DNA from: Akkermansiaceae bacterium
GTDB taxonomy: Bacteria; Verrucomicrobiota; Verrucomicrobiia; Verrucomicrobiales; Akkermansiaceae
DNA length: 32,005 bases
Assembly (NCBI GenBank): GCA_017857425.1
Contig: JAFMDE010000009.1
Location: 1 to 32,005, forward strand
Direction: 5' to 3'
Positions 9,309-18,105 of the stretch are shown here, piece after piece. How positions within the stretch are numbered: position 1 is the stretch's first letter; each line of letters opens with the position of its first letter. Made by a program: the position numbers and the translations under genes. The notes beneath the pieces are model-generated. The model was not told the origin of the DNA, searched no databases, and was given only the letters and a program-made list of their open reading frames with translations.

Positions 9309-10223
9309 CTATTTAGTGGCTACCGCAAGCAGGGTTTGAAAGTAGGGGGCTTCACTTTCTTTATCCACGATGGTGGTTTCAATTTTCTGAAAGCCAGCTT
9401 GGCTCATCATTTTGAAGAGTTCTACCTCTGAGAATCCAAGCCAGGTATCGGCATAAAGTTCGCGTGCCTGATCAAAGCTGTGCTGAAGTAGATCCAGAAT
9501 GACGAGCTTGCCACCCGGTGCTAAAAGTTTGAATGCTGAATCAAGAGCTTTTTGTGGATGCTCGGCGTGATGTAGAGCCTGAGAAAAGATAGCAAGGTCA
9601 ACCGAGTTATCGTCAATAGGAGGTGACTCGATGTCGCCAAGGCGGTATTCTAGATTATCTAGTCCGTGCTGTGATGCCAGTTTTTTGCCGAACTCCACCA
9701 TGTTGGGTGCACTGTCAACGGCGATGACTTTTTTGGCATTGGGTGCGAGCAGTTGGGCGAGTGTGCCTTCTCCAGCACCAAGGTCGGCAACGACTTCATA
9801 GTTGAGGATTTTGAGCATTGCCTCAGCTAGTGACTTCCACGAGCGGCCGGGCACATAGCTTTTGCCGAACTTACCGGCCAACTCATCAAAATACGCCCGC
9901 GTCTTGTCACGCCGCTTACTCAGGATGTGTGCCAGAGTTTCGGAATCTGGATTAACTTCCGGTATTTCTGTGGCTGCTTGACGAGCAACCTCCATGATGG
10001 CATCAGGGGCTGAAATGGCATAGACGTTGTTTTTGCCTGAGCGTGAGCTGGTCACTAAGCCCTCTTGTCTGAGTTGAGAGAGTTGGGTAGAGATTCGGCT
10101 TTGGCCCATTCCCAATATTTCCTGAAGCTCAGCAACATTGAGAGGTTCGTGTGAAAGCAGCAGGAGTATGCGGATCCGAGTAGGGTCCGATAAAAGTTTT
10201 AGTGATTTAAGAATTGACGGCAT
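9309..10223 (-). CDS. ArsR-family HTH regulator fused to SAM-methyltransferase-like domain (SahR-like)
   Basis: N-terminal wHTH (KLLSDPTRIRILLLLSHEPLNVAELQEILGMGQSRISTQLSQLRQEGLV) plus methyltransferase motif I VADLGAGEGTLAQLL; divergent from metK-ahcY. Start revised to MPSILKSLKLL. Confidence 0.85.
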   Translation of the reverse strand: MPSILKSLKLLSDPTRIRILLLLSHEPLNVAELQEILGMGQSRISTQLSQLRQEGLVTSSRSGKNNVYAISAPDAIMEVARQAATEIPEVNPDSETLAHILSKRRDKTRAYFDELAGKFGKSYVPGRSWKSLAEAMLKILNYEVVADLGAGEGTLAQLLAPNAKKVIAVDSAPNMVEFGKKLASQHGLDNLEYRLGDIESPPIDDNSVDLAIFSQALHHAEHPQKALDSAFKLLAPGGKLVILDLLQHSFDQARELYADTWLGFSEVELFKMMSQAGFQKIETTIVDKESEAPYFQTLLAVATK

Positions 10224-10285
10224 AATAATATGGGTGCATAAACGCATCAACGTATCGCGATTTAACGATATAACAAAATCTACTT
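10224..10285. promoter_or_regulatory. Short divergent promoter region between the SahR-like gene and metK, with inverted repeats
   Basis: TATGGGTGCATA (10229..10240, TATG-N4-CATA); TATCG-N8-CGATA (10253..10270) overlapping the palindrome ATCGCGAT (10254..10261). Confidence 0.45.
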
Positions 10286-11479
10286 ATGAGCAAGCCATTC
10301 ATTTTTTCTTCTGAGTCTGTCACCGAAGGTCATCCCGATAAGGTATGTGACACCGTTTCCGATGCTGTCCTTGATGCCTGTCTGGAACAGGATATCAACA
10401 GCAGGGTAGCATGTGAAACCTTTGTTAAAGATAATGTCGTCGGACTAGCCGGCGAAATTACCACAGGTGCCAAGTTCGACTACGGTACGCTGGTTAAAAA
10501 TACACTCAAGGAAATTGGTTACGATGCCGATTATGCGAAGGATACGGATTATTCCTACACCTGCAAATTTGAAAAAGGAGCATTTCTGATGAATATGCTT
10601 GGTCAACAGTCACCTGACATTGCTCAGGGTGTTGATGCTGCAGCAGCAGCTGATAAGCATACAGCCGAACAGGGTGCTGGTGATCAGGGCATCATGTTTG
10701 GTTACGCCACCAATGATACCAAGGAGCTGATGCCGGCTGCTATTCACTATGCACACCGCCTCGGTCAGGCCCTGACCGAGCTTCGCAAGGATCGCACCCA
10801 CACCTGGTTGCGTCCGGACTCCAAAACACAGGTCAGTATTGAGTATATCGACAACAAGCCGAATCGCTTTACCTCGGTGGTCATCTCGACGATGCATGCC
10901 AAGGAAATCTCTACGCAGGAAATTCGGGACATTTTGACTCGTGACCTGATTGAAAAACATCTGCCTGGTAATTTGCTTACCCCTGAGACTGAAATCCTCA
11001 TCAACCCTACCGGCCTCTTTGTGGTTGGTGGCCCTGAAGGGGATGCGGGACTTACCGGTCGGAAAATCATTGTAGACACTTACGGTGGCATGGGCCGCCA
11101 TGGTGGTGGTGCTTTCTCAGGTAAGGACCCATCCAAGGTTGACCGTTCAGCCGCTTACATGTGTCGCTGGGTAGCCAAGAACATTGTTGCCGCTGGTTTG
11201 GCACGCGAGTGTGAACTTCAACTTGCTTACGCCATCGGTCACCCACACCCAGTGAGTATTAATGTGAACACCTTTGGCTCCAACGAAATCGACGAGTCAC
11301 TGATCGAAAAAGCCGTTGACGAGGTGTTCTCCTTCAAGCCCGCTGACATCGTATCTCAGCTTGATCTTCTGCGTCCCATTTACAGTAAAACCACCAACTA
11401 CGGCCACTTTGGTCGTGAAGATGCCGGTTTGCCATGGGAGGAAACCAACAAAGTGGACGCGCTCAAGTCTGCCGTCTAA
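10286..11479 (+). CDS. metK: S-adenosylmethionine synthase
   Basis: [42 protein letters not shown]. Confidence 0.98.
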   Translation: MSKPFIFSSESVTEGHPDKVCDTVSDAVLDACLEQDINSRVACETFVKDNVVGLAGEITTGAKFDYGTLVKNTLKEIGYDADYAKDTDYSYTCKFEKGAFLMNMLGQQSPDIAQGVDAAAAADKHTAEQGAGDQGIMFGYATNDTKELMPAAIHYAHRLGQALTELRKDRTHTWLRPDSKTQVSIEYIDNKPNRFTSVVISTMHAKEISTQEIRDILTRDLIEKHLPGNLLTPETEILINPTGLFVVGGPEGDAGLTGRKIIVDTYGGMGRHGGGAFSGKDPSKVDRSAAYMCRWVAKNIVAAGLARECELQLAYAIGHPHPVSINVNTFGSNEIDESLIEKAVDEVFSFKPADIVSQLDLLRPIYSKTTNYGHFGREDAGLPWEETNKVDALKSAV

Positions 11480-11517
11480 TTTAACAATCAACCAATCACC
11501 TAACCAACAACACTACC

Positions 11518-12963
11518 ATGTCCAATACAGCAACTGCCCCCGCACTACAACCTGTCACCGACGACTTTAAGGTCGCTGACATTAGCCTGGCCGATTTCGG
11601 CCGGAAGGAAATTGACATCGCCGAGCACGAAATGCCCGGTCTGATGGCTACCCGCGCCAAGTATGGCCCCGAAAAACCACTGCAAGGTGTCCGTGTGATG
11701 GGCTCTTTGCACATGACCATTCAGACGGCCGTGCTCATCGAGACGCTTGTTGATCTGGGCGCCGAGGTGCGTTGGGTATCTTGTAACATTTTCTCCACTC
11801 AGGATCACGCTGCAGCAGCCATGGCCGAGTCCGGCATTCCTGTCTTCGCCTGGAAGGGTGAGACTCTCGAGGAATACTGGTGGTGCACATGGAAGGCTCT
11901 TCAGTTTCCTGGAGACCTTGGTCCTGAACTGATCGTTGATGATGGCGGTGACGCTACTCTCCTGATCCACAAAGGATTTGAAATGGAGAACGGATCAAAC
12001 TGGATCAACGAGCCAGCAGGTTCTGAAGAAGAGCAGGTCATTAAGAATCTTCTTAAGAAAATCGGAGCCGAGCAACCAGGTGTCTTTGCCAATATGGTCA
12101 AGGATTGGAAAGGTGTTTCTGAGGAAACTACCACGGGTGTTCACCGTCTCTACCAGATGGCTAAGGAGGGAACACTGCTTATCCCAGCCATTAACGTTAA
12201 CGACTCTGTAACCAAGTCGAAGTTCGATAACCTCTACGGTTGTCGTGAGTCACTTGTTGATGGCATCAAGCGCGCCACCGATGTGATGATTTCCGGTAAG
12301 GTAGCTGTTGTTTGCGGCTACGGAGATGTCGGTAAGGGTTGTGCTCAGGCGCTACGTGGCCAAGGAGCACAAGTCGTGGTCACTGAGATCGACCCTATCT
12401 GTGCGCTGCAGGCAGCGATGGAAGGTTATCGTGTTCTCACCGTTGAGGACACCCTCGGCTGGGGAGATATTTATGTCACCACCACGGGTAACTACGACAT
12501 CATCCGCCTTGAGCATATGGAGAAGATGAAGGATCAAGCGATCGTTTGTAACATTGGTCACTTTGATAATGAGATCCAGATGGATTCTCTGAGCAAGGCT
12601 GAGGGTGTTGAGCATCTCAACATCAAGCCACAGGTTGACAAATACACATTCCCAACGGGTAACAGCCTCTACATGCTTGCAGAAGGCCGCCTGGTAAACC
12701 TTGGTTGTGCCACAGGCCACCCAAGCTTTGTGATGTCCAACAGCTTTGCTAACCAGACACTGGCCCAGATTGATCTTTGGAAAAACAAAGACAACTACAA
12801 GGCTGGTGAAGTAAAGGTATTGCCAAAGCATCTTGACGAGGAAGTCGCTCGACTTCACCTCGAGAAGATTGGTTGTAAGCTCACCGTGCTTAGCCAAGAT
12901 CAGGCTGATTACATCGGTGTTCCAGTCGAGGGCCCTTACAAGCCTGAGCCTTACCGCTACTAA
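11518..12963 (+). CDS. ahcY: Adenosylhomocysteinase
   Basis: [34 protein letters not shown]-terminal [10 protein letters not shown]. Confidence 0.98.
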   Translation: MSNTATAPALQPVTDDFKVADISLADFGRKEIDIAEHEMPGLMATRAKYGPEKPLQGVRVMGSLHMTIQTAVLIETLVDLGAEVRWVSCNIFSTQDHAAAAMAESGIPVFAWKGETLEEYWWCTWKALQFPGDLGPELIVDDGGDATLLIHKGFEMENGSNWINEPAGSEEEQVIKNLLKKIGAEQPGVFANMVKDWKGVSEETTTGVHRLYQMAKEGTLLIPAINVNDSVTKSKFDNLYGCRESLVDGIKRATDVMISGKVAVVCGYGDVGKGCAQALRGQGAQVVVTEIDPICALQAAMEGYRVLTVEDTLGWGDIYVTTTGNYDIIRLEHMEKMKDQAIVCNIGHFDNEIQMDSLSKAEGVEHLNIKPQVDKYTFPTGNSLYMLAEGRLVNLGCATGHPSFVMSNSFANQTLAQIDLWKNKDNYKAGEVKVLPKHLDEEVARLHLEKIGCKLTVLSQDQADYIGVPVEGPYKPEPYRY

Positions 12964-12988
12964 ATTTCAGATAGCCTGAAATATTTAC

Positions 12989-13023
12989 AAAGCCCTCACT
13001 GTGCAGACAGTGGGGGCTTTTTT
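12989..13023 (+). terminator. Rho-independent terminator downstream of ahcY
   Basis: AAAGCCCTCACTGT-GCAG-ACAGTGGGGGCTTT followed by T-run. Confidence 0.85.
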
Positions 13024-13114
13024 ATGAGTTTGTTTTCTTGGTTTGCTGCTGAAGGTTAAGCTCGCAGCGGATATTTGCTCGACGCCTCATGGTAAGGTCC
13101 TTAGGGTTAAAGCA

Positions 13115-13789
13115 ATGAAAGTTTTTTTAGCCACGGCGGCCTTATTTGTATGCTTATTTAGCGTGCTTTCTGCTGATATGAAAATTCCTCGTTCGATTCA
13201 TGGAATGGACGAGCTGGATGAGGCTATCGTTAAAGCTACCAAGAAAGAAAAGCCGCTCGTCTTTGTTTATACTGATCCAGGCACGAGCTGAGGCCCATGC
13301 GTGGCCGCCAGTTTGGAGGCCTTTAAATCATTTAAAACCGTCGGTATTGTTGTCTTTGCTGATAGTAAAAAAGACAAGGGGTCCTTGCCTAAAGGGATTA
13401 TGGATGTGCGCGCAAAAGGTGGTAATACCATCCCAATGGTTTTCATCACTACCTCAGACGGCGAAAAGGGGATCGATGCTGTGCCTTACTCTGATCTGAA
13501 GGCTGATATGAGAAAGGCTGTTCGAGAGCTTCGTAAGTCCCTTGAAGATGTTGACGTGATTGGGGGTGTTGATTCCGTGGATGAAGCGGCTGCCAGTAAA
13601 GAGGAAGAAAAAGAAAAGGCGACTGAATTTGAGCAATGGGAAAATTCTGCGGGCAAAAAAATCAAGGCTGCGGTTCAGAAGGTTGAGGCTGATAGAGTTC
13701 TCTTCCTTTTGCCGAATGGGAAAACTTTGTGGTATGATATCTCGAAATTATCTGAATCAAGTCAATCCAAGTTGAAGGGTGCTGAGTAG
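13115..13789 (+). CDS. Putative thioredoxin-like selenoprotein with UGPC redox motif and C-terminal SHD1-like domain (in-frame TGA at 13289..13291 read as selenocysteine)
   Basis: ATG 13115 (MKVFLATAALFVCLFSVLSA signal peptide); same frame continues through a single TGA to TAG at 13789: ...KPLVFVYTDPGTS-U-GPCVAASLEAF...NTIPMVFITT...FEQWENSAGKKIKAAVQKVEADRVLFLLPNGKTLWYDISKLSESSQSKL. TGA is at the first Cys position of CGPC (residue 59; resolving Cys at 62). Confidence 0.83.
13303..13321 (+). promoter_or_regulatory. Candidate bacterial SECIS hairpin downstream of the UGA codon
   Basis: GGCC-G-CC-[AGUUU]-GG-A-GGCC: 4 bp, G.A mismatch, 2 bp, 5-nt loop with GU; stem begins 11 nt after the UGA. 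Confidence 0.65.
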
Positions 13790-13858
13790 TTTCAGGCCCT
13801 TTGTGTTGCTCGTTTAGATGAGCTCTTGACTTAGATAATAGTCAGCTATGATTTGGAC

Positions 13859-15073
13859 CTATCGCGCTAACGAATTGATCATGTAAGGCGCTGGCTTGAA
13901 GTCTTGGATGAGGACTTCAGTGCGGCAATCATCACCCTTGCCCCACTTCATGCGGACCTCCTTGAGGTTGAAGTTGGGTGTTTTGTGGGGGGCGAAAAGG
14001 ATGTCGTCATGTGAGGAGTTGACGTGCTCTTTAAACATGTCGGGAACAATGTCTCCACCGAGATGGTCGTCACGACCTGTAGCTAAATGGCAGGTTCCAA
14101 GAACCTTCTCGTCTTGGATGTCTTGGTAGGAAACGGGAAGCACTTGCGTGCCAAATCCGAGTTCTCCCAGCGTGCCTGTCATCGGGTCGTCGGCCAGAAG
14201 GGCATTGTGCGCATCGATGGTTGATTGGTTACCCTCGATAATGCTGGAGGACTTCACGTCGCGGTTTTCCACTTCGAGGATGCCTAGGGTGCCATCTTCA
14301 TACTTCATGGGGAATTGACCGCGGGCATCAACGGGGACGAAGTAGACCTCGCCGGCGGGTAGGTTGGCGATGTCGGGCTTGGTTCCTTGGCAGAGGCCGT
14401 GCGACTTTTGTGCCTCCTGTCCGTCCAGTCCTAACCAGGCGGTAAGGATGCGGCCGTCTTCTAGTTCAAAATCAATTTCTACCTCGTCGGCGCGGTTCAG
14501 GGCTTGGCGGATTTTTTCGGCATCATCTGAGACCTCTTCGTAGTTCACGGCTAGGCCGGAGCGTAAGATGATATCATTCATGCCATGCATGGTGGCTCCG
14601 CGGAAGCCGAACACCTTGCAGCGCTCGGTGAGGGGAGCTGTTGCCGAGAAGGTGGAAATACAGAGGACGATATCGTAGTTTGTATAAATATCGCGATCCA
14701 GAGAAAGCTCTTTGCCTTCGCTATCCCAGACTTCATCGGAGAGATCCAGATTAGAACCATGGGTGCAACGGTAGGCAAACATTTCGCCACCAGTCATACC
14801 TAGTTCATCCATAACGCCGTCTCTTAGGCTTTCGTAAAAATAATGATGGGCGTTTTTCTGCACCTCAAACCCATCGGATTTTAAGAAGGCGAAATCTTTC
14901 ATCCAGCGCTCGGGCTCATCGAAATCAGTTAAGATGCAAACACGGCAACCTTGTGTTGGTTTGAAGACAGTATCCAATAACCTCGATACGCTAAAATTGG
15001 GGAATACGCGCTGTTCAGGGTTCAATAAGATCTCTTTGCTCAAATAATCGGGTAAATTCTTAACTGCACTCAT
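13859..15073 (-). CDS. M29 aminopeptidase-like / uncharacterised protein
   Basis: ELGFGTQ...LGTCHLATGRDDHLGGDI...SSHDDILF resembles the conserved C-terminal metal-ligand region of M29-type peptidases and relatives; assignment from memory only. Confidence 0.5.
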   Translation of the reverse strand: MSAVKNLPDYLSKEILLNPEQRVFPNFSVSRLLDTVFKPTQGCRVCILTDFDEPERWMKDFAFLKSDGFEVQKNAHHYFYESLRDGVMDELGMTGGEMFAYRCTHGSNLDLSDEVWDSEGKELSLDRDIYTNYDIVLCISTFSATAPLTERCKVFGFRGATMHGMNDIILRSGLAVNYEEVSDDAEKIRQALNRADEVEIDFELEDGRILTAWLGLDGQEAQKSHGLCQGTKPDIANLPAGEVYFVPVDARGQFPMKYEDGTLGILEVENRDVKSSSIIEGNQSTIDAHNALLADDPMTGTLGELGFGTQVLPVSYQDIQDEKVLGTCHLATGRDDHLGGDIVPDMFKEHVNSSHDDILFAPHKTPNFNLKEVRMKWGKGDDCRTEVLIQDFKPAPYMINSLAR

Positions 15074-15177
15074 GTCAGGTAGGGTAGAGTCTGTTTGCCC
15101 ATCTGCAAGGAGAGATTATGTCTTAACTTTTGAACGCACCGAATGAGGGGGTGTTAGTCCTGGATTTGTGTCGTCAC

Positions 15178-16578
15178 TCAGGAGTGTTTTTTTCTCAAAT
15201 GGGACGGTAGGATGCCGAGCTGATCACGGTATTTGGCGATGGTTCTGCGTGCTACTTTGATACCCTTCGTCTTGAGTTGTTTTTCAATGGCGGTGTCTGA
15301 TAGGGGTTTCGCGGTGTCTTCGTGGTTGACTAGTTGTTGGATGGCTTCGCGGACTCCTGTGTTAGCAATCTCTGAACCTTGTTTGGTGGTGTAGCCGGAA
15401 GAAAAGAATTTACGTAGGTCCATCAGCCCGTGCGGCGTGAGGATATATTTTCCAGAAACGGCACGGGAGATGGTCGCTGCGTGAACGCCGACGGCTTCCG
15501 CAATATCCTGCATGGTCATGGGGCGGAGCTTGGTAAGACCATGGGTGATAAAGTCAGGCTGGCGTTTGACGAGCTCGGTGCCGATTTTCAGCAAGGTTTC
15601 CTGGCGTTGGCTGAGGGCGCTGATGATTTGTCTGCCGGCGTGGATGTTGTCTTTGAGAAACTTGCGTGCTTTGGGGTCTGAGCTCAATTTGGCCAGTAAG
15701 TCTTTATAATGGTTGCTGATCTGTAGTTTTGGTAAATGGTCACCGGTTAGATGAGCGTAGTATAGGCCCTCGGCATCTCGGCGCAATTCAAGGTCAGCAC
15801 TCACGTGGGGATTGGAGGTAGGGTCAAAGGCAGCACCTGGATCAGGGTTCAGTGTGGCGATGTATTCAGCCGCCTCAATGACGGCTTCTTGGGAGACTCC
15901 GAGGGCTCGCGTAATATCGCCAAAACGGCGACGAGCTAGGTCATCAAGGTGCTGATCAACGATGCGACTCTCAAGTGATCCTCCCATGCCTTGGAGCTGA
16001 AGTTGGAGTAATAATGATTCAGTGAGGTTCTCTGTAGCGACACCTGGGGGATCAAATCTCTGAAGCAGGGCAAGGGCGGAGCGGAGTTGCTTGAGAGGGA
16101 AGGTGGAGTTCGCGGCGATTTCCTCAATGGATTCATCCAGAAAGCCGGTGTCGTTAATGTAGCCTATCAAGTGCTCGGCTGCCATGTAGGCCTCGTCATC
16201 GAGAGCTGCGTGGTTGAGTTGTTCGATGAGATGCTGCTGCAGTGTTTGAGGCGCGACAATGGAGTTATAGAGAAACTCACGTCTTTCCTCATCATCGGAT
16301 GTGTGTGTGCGGTTGCCATGCATGAGGATCTGATCCTCGCGCCAGTAATCATCAAACTCGGAGAGGTTTTCATAATCGGTTTCTGCATCGGCAGCCTGGC
16401 TCTCATCGAGTTGATCGTGATCCTCGGTGATTTCCAGCGTTGGGTTCATCTCCGCAACCTGGCTCAGGAGTTGGCTCAGCTCCATGGTGCTGGCCTGCAG
16501 AATCTCGAGGCTCTGACGCATCTGGGGCGAGAGAACCTGCTGCTGAGAGAGATTTTGATGGAGGCCGGCTGATGGCAT
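15178..16578 (-). CDS. rpoN: RNA polymerase sigma-54 factor
   Basis: N-terminal Q-rich LSQQQVLSPQMRQSLEILQAS; MQDIAEAVGVHAATISRAVSGKYILTPHGLMDLRKFFSSG; RpoN-box-like ARRTIAKYRDQLGILPSHLRK. Start revised to MPSAGLHQNLSQQ. Confidence 0.95.
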   Translation of the reverse strand: MPSAGLHQNLSQQQVLSPQMRQSLEILQASTMELSQLLSQVAEMNPTLEITEDHDQLDESQAADAETDYENLSEFDDYWREDQILMHGNRTHTSDDEERREFLYNSIVAPQTLQQHLIEQLNHAALDDEAYMAAEHLIGYINDTGFLDESIEEIAANSTFPLKQLRSALALLQRFDPPGVATENLTESLLLQLQLQGMGGSLESRIVDQHLDDLARRRFGDITRALGVSQEAVIEAAEYIATLNPDPGAAFDPTSNPHVSADLELRRDAEGLYYAHLTGDHLPKLQISNHYKDLLAKLSSDPKARKFLKDNIHAGRQIISALSQRQETLLKIGTELVKRQPDFITHGLTKLRPMTMQDIAEAVGVHAATISRAVSGKYILTPHGLMDLRKFFSSGYTTKQGSEIANTGVREAIQQLVNHEDTAKPLSDTAIEKQLKTKGIKVARRTIAKYRDQLGILPSHLRKKHS

Positions 16579-16582
16579 GACT

Positions 16583-16678
16583 GGATGCACCGGGGGGCGC
16601 TTAGGGGATGCATTAATGCATTGGAGAGTGCAAAAGAGATACACTAAAGGGATGCACTGAAAATGCGTAATGGATGCA
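16583..16678. repeat. Degenerate phased repeat with TGCATCC core (GGATGCA on +) immediately upstream of the rpoN start
   Basis: GGATGCA at 16583, 16606, 16650, 16672 with a degenerate copy (GAGTGCA) at 16626; 14-bp palindrome ATGCATTAATGCAT at 16608..16621. Confidence 0.55.
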
Positions 16679-16861
16679 GTCAGGGGCTGGTTGACATTTG
16701 TCGAAGACCGCGCCGGAGGGTAAAATAAAAACCAAGAATTTACCAACTTTTATTTAGCAAATATTGTGCCACATTTAAAAAATAATCAAGGTCGGCTTTC
16801 TTGCCCTGATCTGGCTTCATTTGAGAGTTGGTATTTGATGTAAGGGGGCTAAAACGATGCC

Positions 16862-18082
16862 GTGTTCTCGACAGGTGTGAAGCTAGGAAAGGGGGGTAGC
16901 TGGTGGATTGCGATCGGCTTCTTTCTGCTGACTGCGGCTCCTGGTATGTGGTATCCGGTATTGCCTAATATTTTAAAAGCGCAGGGCATTGAGTGGGTGC
17001 TGCCGTATGCCTTTGCTGTGGGGCCGCTGGTGGCTATGTTTACGCCGCTTATTTTTGGTTCGATGGCAGACTATCGTTTCTCGGCCCAGAAGCTGGTGGG
17101 GACCTTATCCCTACTAGGTGCAGGTTTCTTGGGAATGGCTTTTTATGCGCTGCATATGGGCTGGGGTGCTTGGTGGTATTTGGCTTTCCAGTTTGTTAAT
17201 GCTCTCCTAGGCGCTCCGATGTGGGCGCTGGTGTCAACGGTGACACTTGCTAATGTGGACAATGCGCAGAGGAAGTTTCCGCTGTTTCGTGTATGGGGTT
17301 CGATTGGTTGGGTGGCTGCAGGCGTATCAGTGAGTTTGTTGGACTGGGACAGCTCGCCGATGGTGGGGGTCGCGGCAGCAGGCATTAGGGTGTTTTTTGG
17401 GCTGTCGTGTTTTATGATGCCGGATACGCCGCCGCAGGGGAAGTTAGAACCGGGGAAATCCAACTGGAGGAAGAACCTCGGCCTCGATGCTCTCATTCTC
17501 TTCAAGGATCGGACAATGCGGGTGTTTTTGCTGACCACGCTGCTCTTCACTATTCCTCTGGGCGCGTTTTATATGTATGCGCCCATTCAGCTCAAGGAGC
17601 TTGGTGATACCCACCCGGCGGCATCAATGACCCTTGGTCAGCTTACGGAAATCATTGCCATGCTGATGCTTAGCTGGTTGCTGACGATGGTCAAATTGCG
17701 CTGGGTGATCGTCGCCGCATTATTGCTAGGTGTAGCCCGCTATGGCTTGTTTGCCTTTTCTGGATGGGGGGGCGATCTGATTTGGATCTGGTTAGGCATT
17801 GCCTTACACGGGCCTTGTTACACGCTCTTCTACATCACAGGGCAGATACTCGTTGATCGCCGTGTGGATTCATCGATGCGTAGCCAAGCGCAGGCATTGT
17901 TAGGGACCCTTGTAGGTGGAGTCGGGGGGCTGCTAGGAAGTTTGTTTTGTGGCTGGTATTACGCAGGTACAAAAGGGCTTCCACACAGTTGGGTGTTTTT
18001 CTGGGGTATATTGGCCGTCGCTGTGTTGGGATGCGCCTTGTACTTTGTCACCGGCTTCGTCGGTAATAAGACTGAGCGCTAG
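16862..18082 (+). CDS. MFS transporter, nucleoside:H+ symporter (NupG)-like
   Basis: About 12 hydrophobic segments; FGSMADYRFSAQK loop, FPLFRVWGSIGW motif, typical NupG/LacY-like length. GTG start. Confidence 0.75.
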   Translation: MFSTGVKLGKGGSWWIAIGFFLLTAAPGMWYPVLPNILKAQGIEWVLPYAFAVGPLVAMFTPLIFGSMADYRFSAQKLVGTLSLLGAGFLGMAFYALHMGWGAWWYLAFQFVNALLGAPMWALVSTVTLANVDNAQRKFPLFRVWGSIGWVAAGVSVSLLDWDSSPMVGVAAAGIRVFFGLSCFMMPDTPPQGKLEPGKSNWRKNLGLDALILFKDRTMRVFLLTTLLFTIPLGAFYMYAPIQLKELGDTHPAASMTLGQLTEIIAMLMLSWLLTMVKLRWVIVAALLLGVARYGLFAFSGWGGDLIWIWLGIALHGPCYTLFYITGQILVDRRVDSSMRSQAQALLGTLVGGVGGLLGSLFCGWYYAGTKGLPHSWVFFWGILAVAVLGCALYFVTGFVGNKTER

Positions 18083-18105
18083 GAGCTCAGCCCGGTAGGG
18101 TAAAT

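Noticed and set aside
10610-11101. 163-aa ORF antisense to metK
   Set aside because: Shadow ORF opposite a highly conserved gene.
11480-11517. SAM/SAH riboswitch upstream of ahcY or metK
   Set aside because: Intergenic spaces (38 bp and 62 bp) are too short and lack the expected stems; regulation by the ArsR-type protein is more plausible.
12352-12897. 181-aa ORF antisense to ahcY
   Set aside because: Shadow ORF opposite a highly conserved gene.
13115-13291. Pseudogene/nonsense mutation or sequencing error at TGA
   Set aside because: Possible, but the TGA falls precisely at the catalytic Cys position, no other lesion is seen in the frame, and a SECIS-like hairpin follows. Kept as the main alternative to test.
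13200-13499. 99-aa + strand ORF overlapping the selenoprotein gene
   Set aside because: Out of frame with the thioredoxin-like coding sequence, no recognisable domain.
13301-13789. Independent 162-aa ORF starting at GTG 13301
   Set aside because: Same frame as the upstream ORF, begins just after the UGPC motif; better explained as the downstream part of a selenoprotein.
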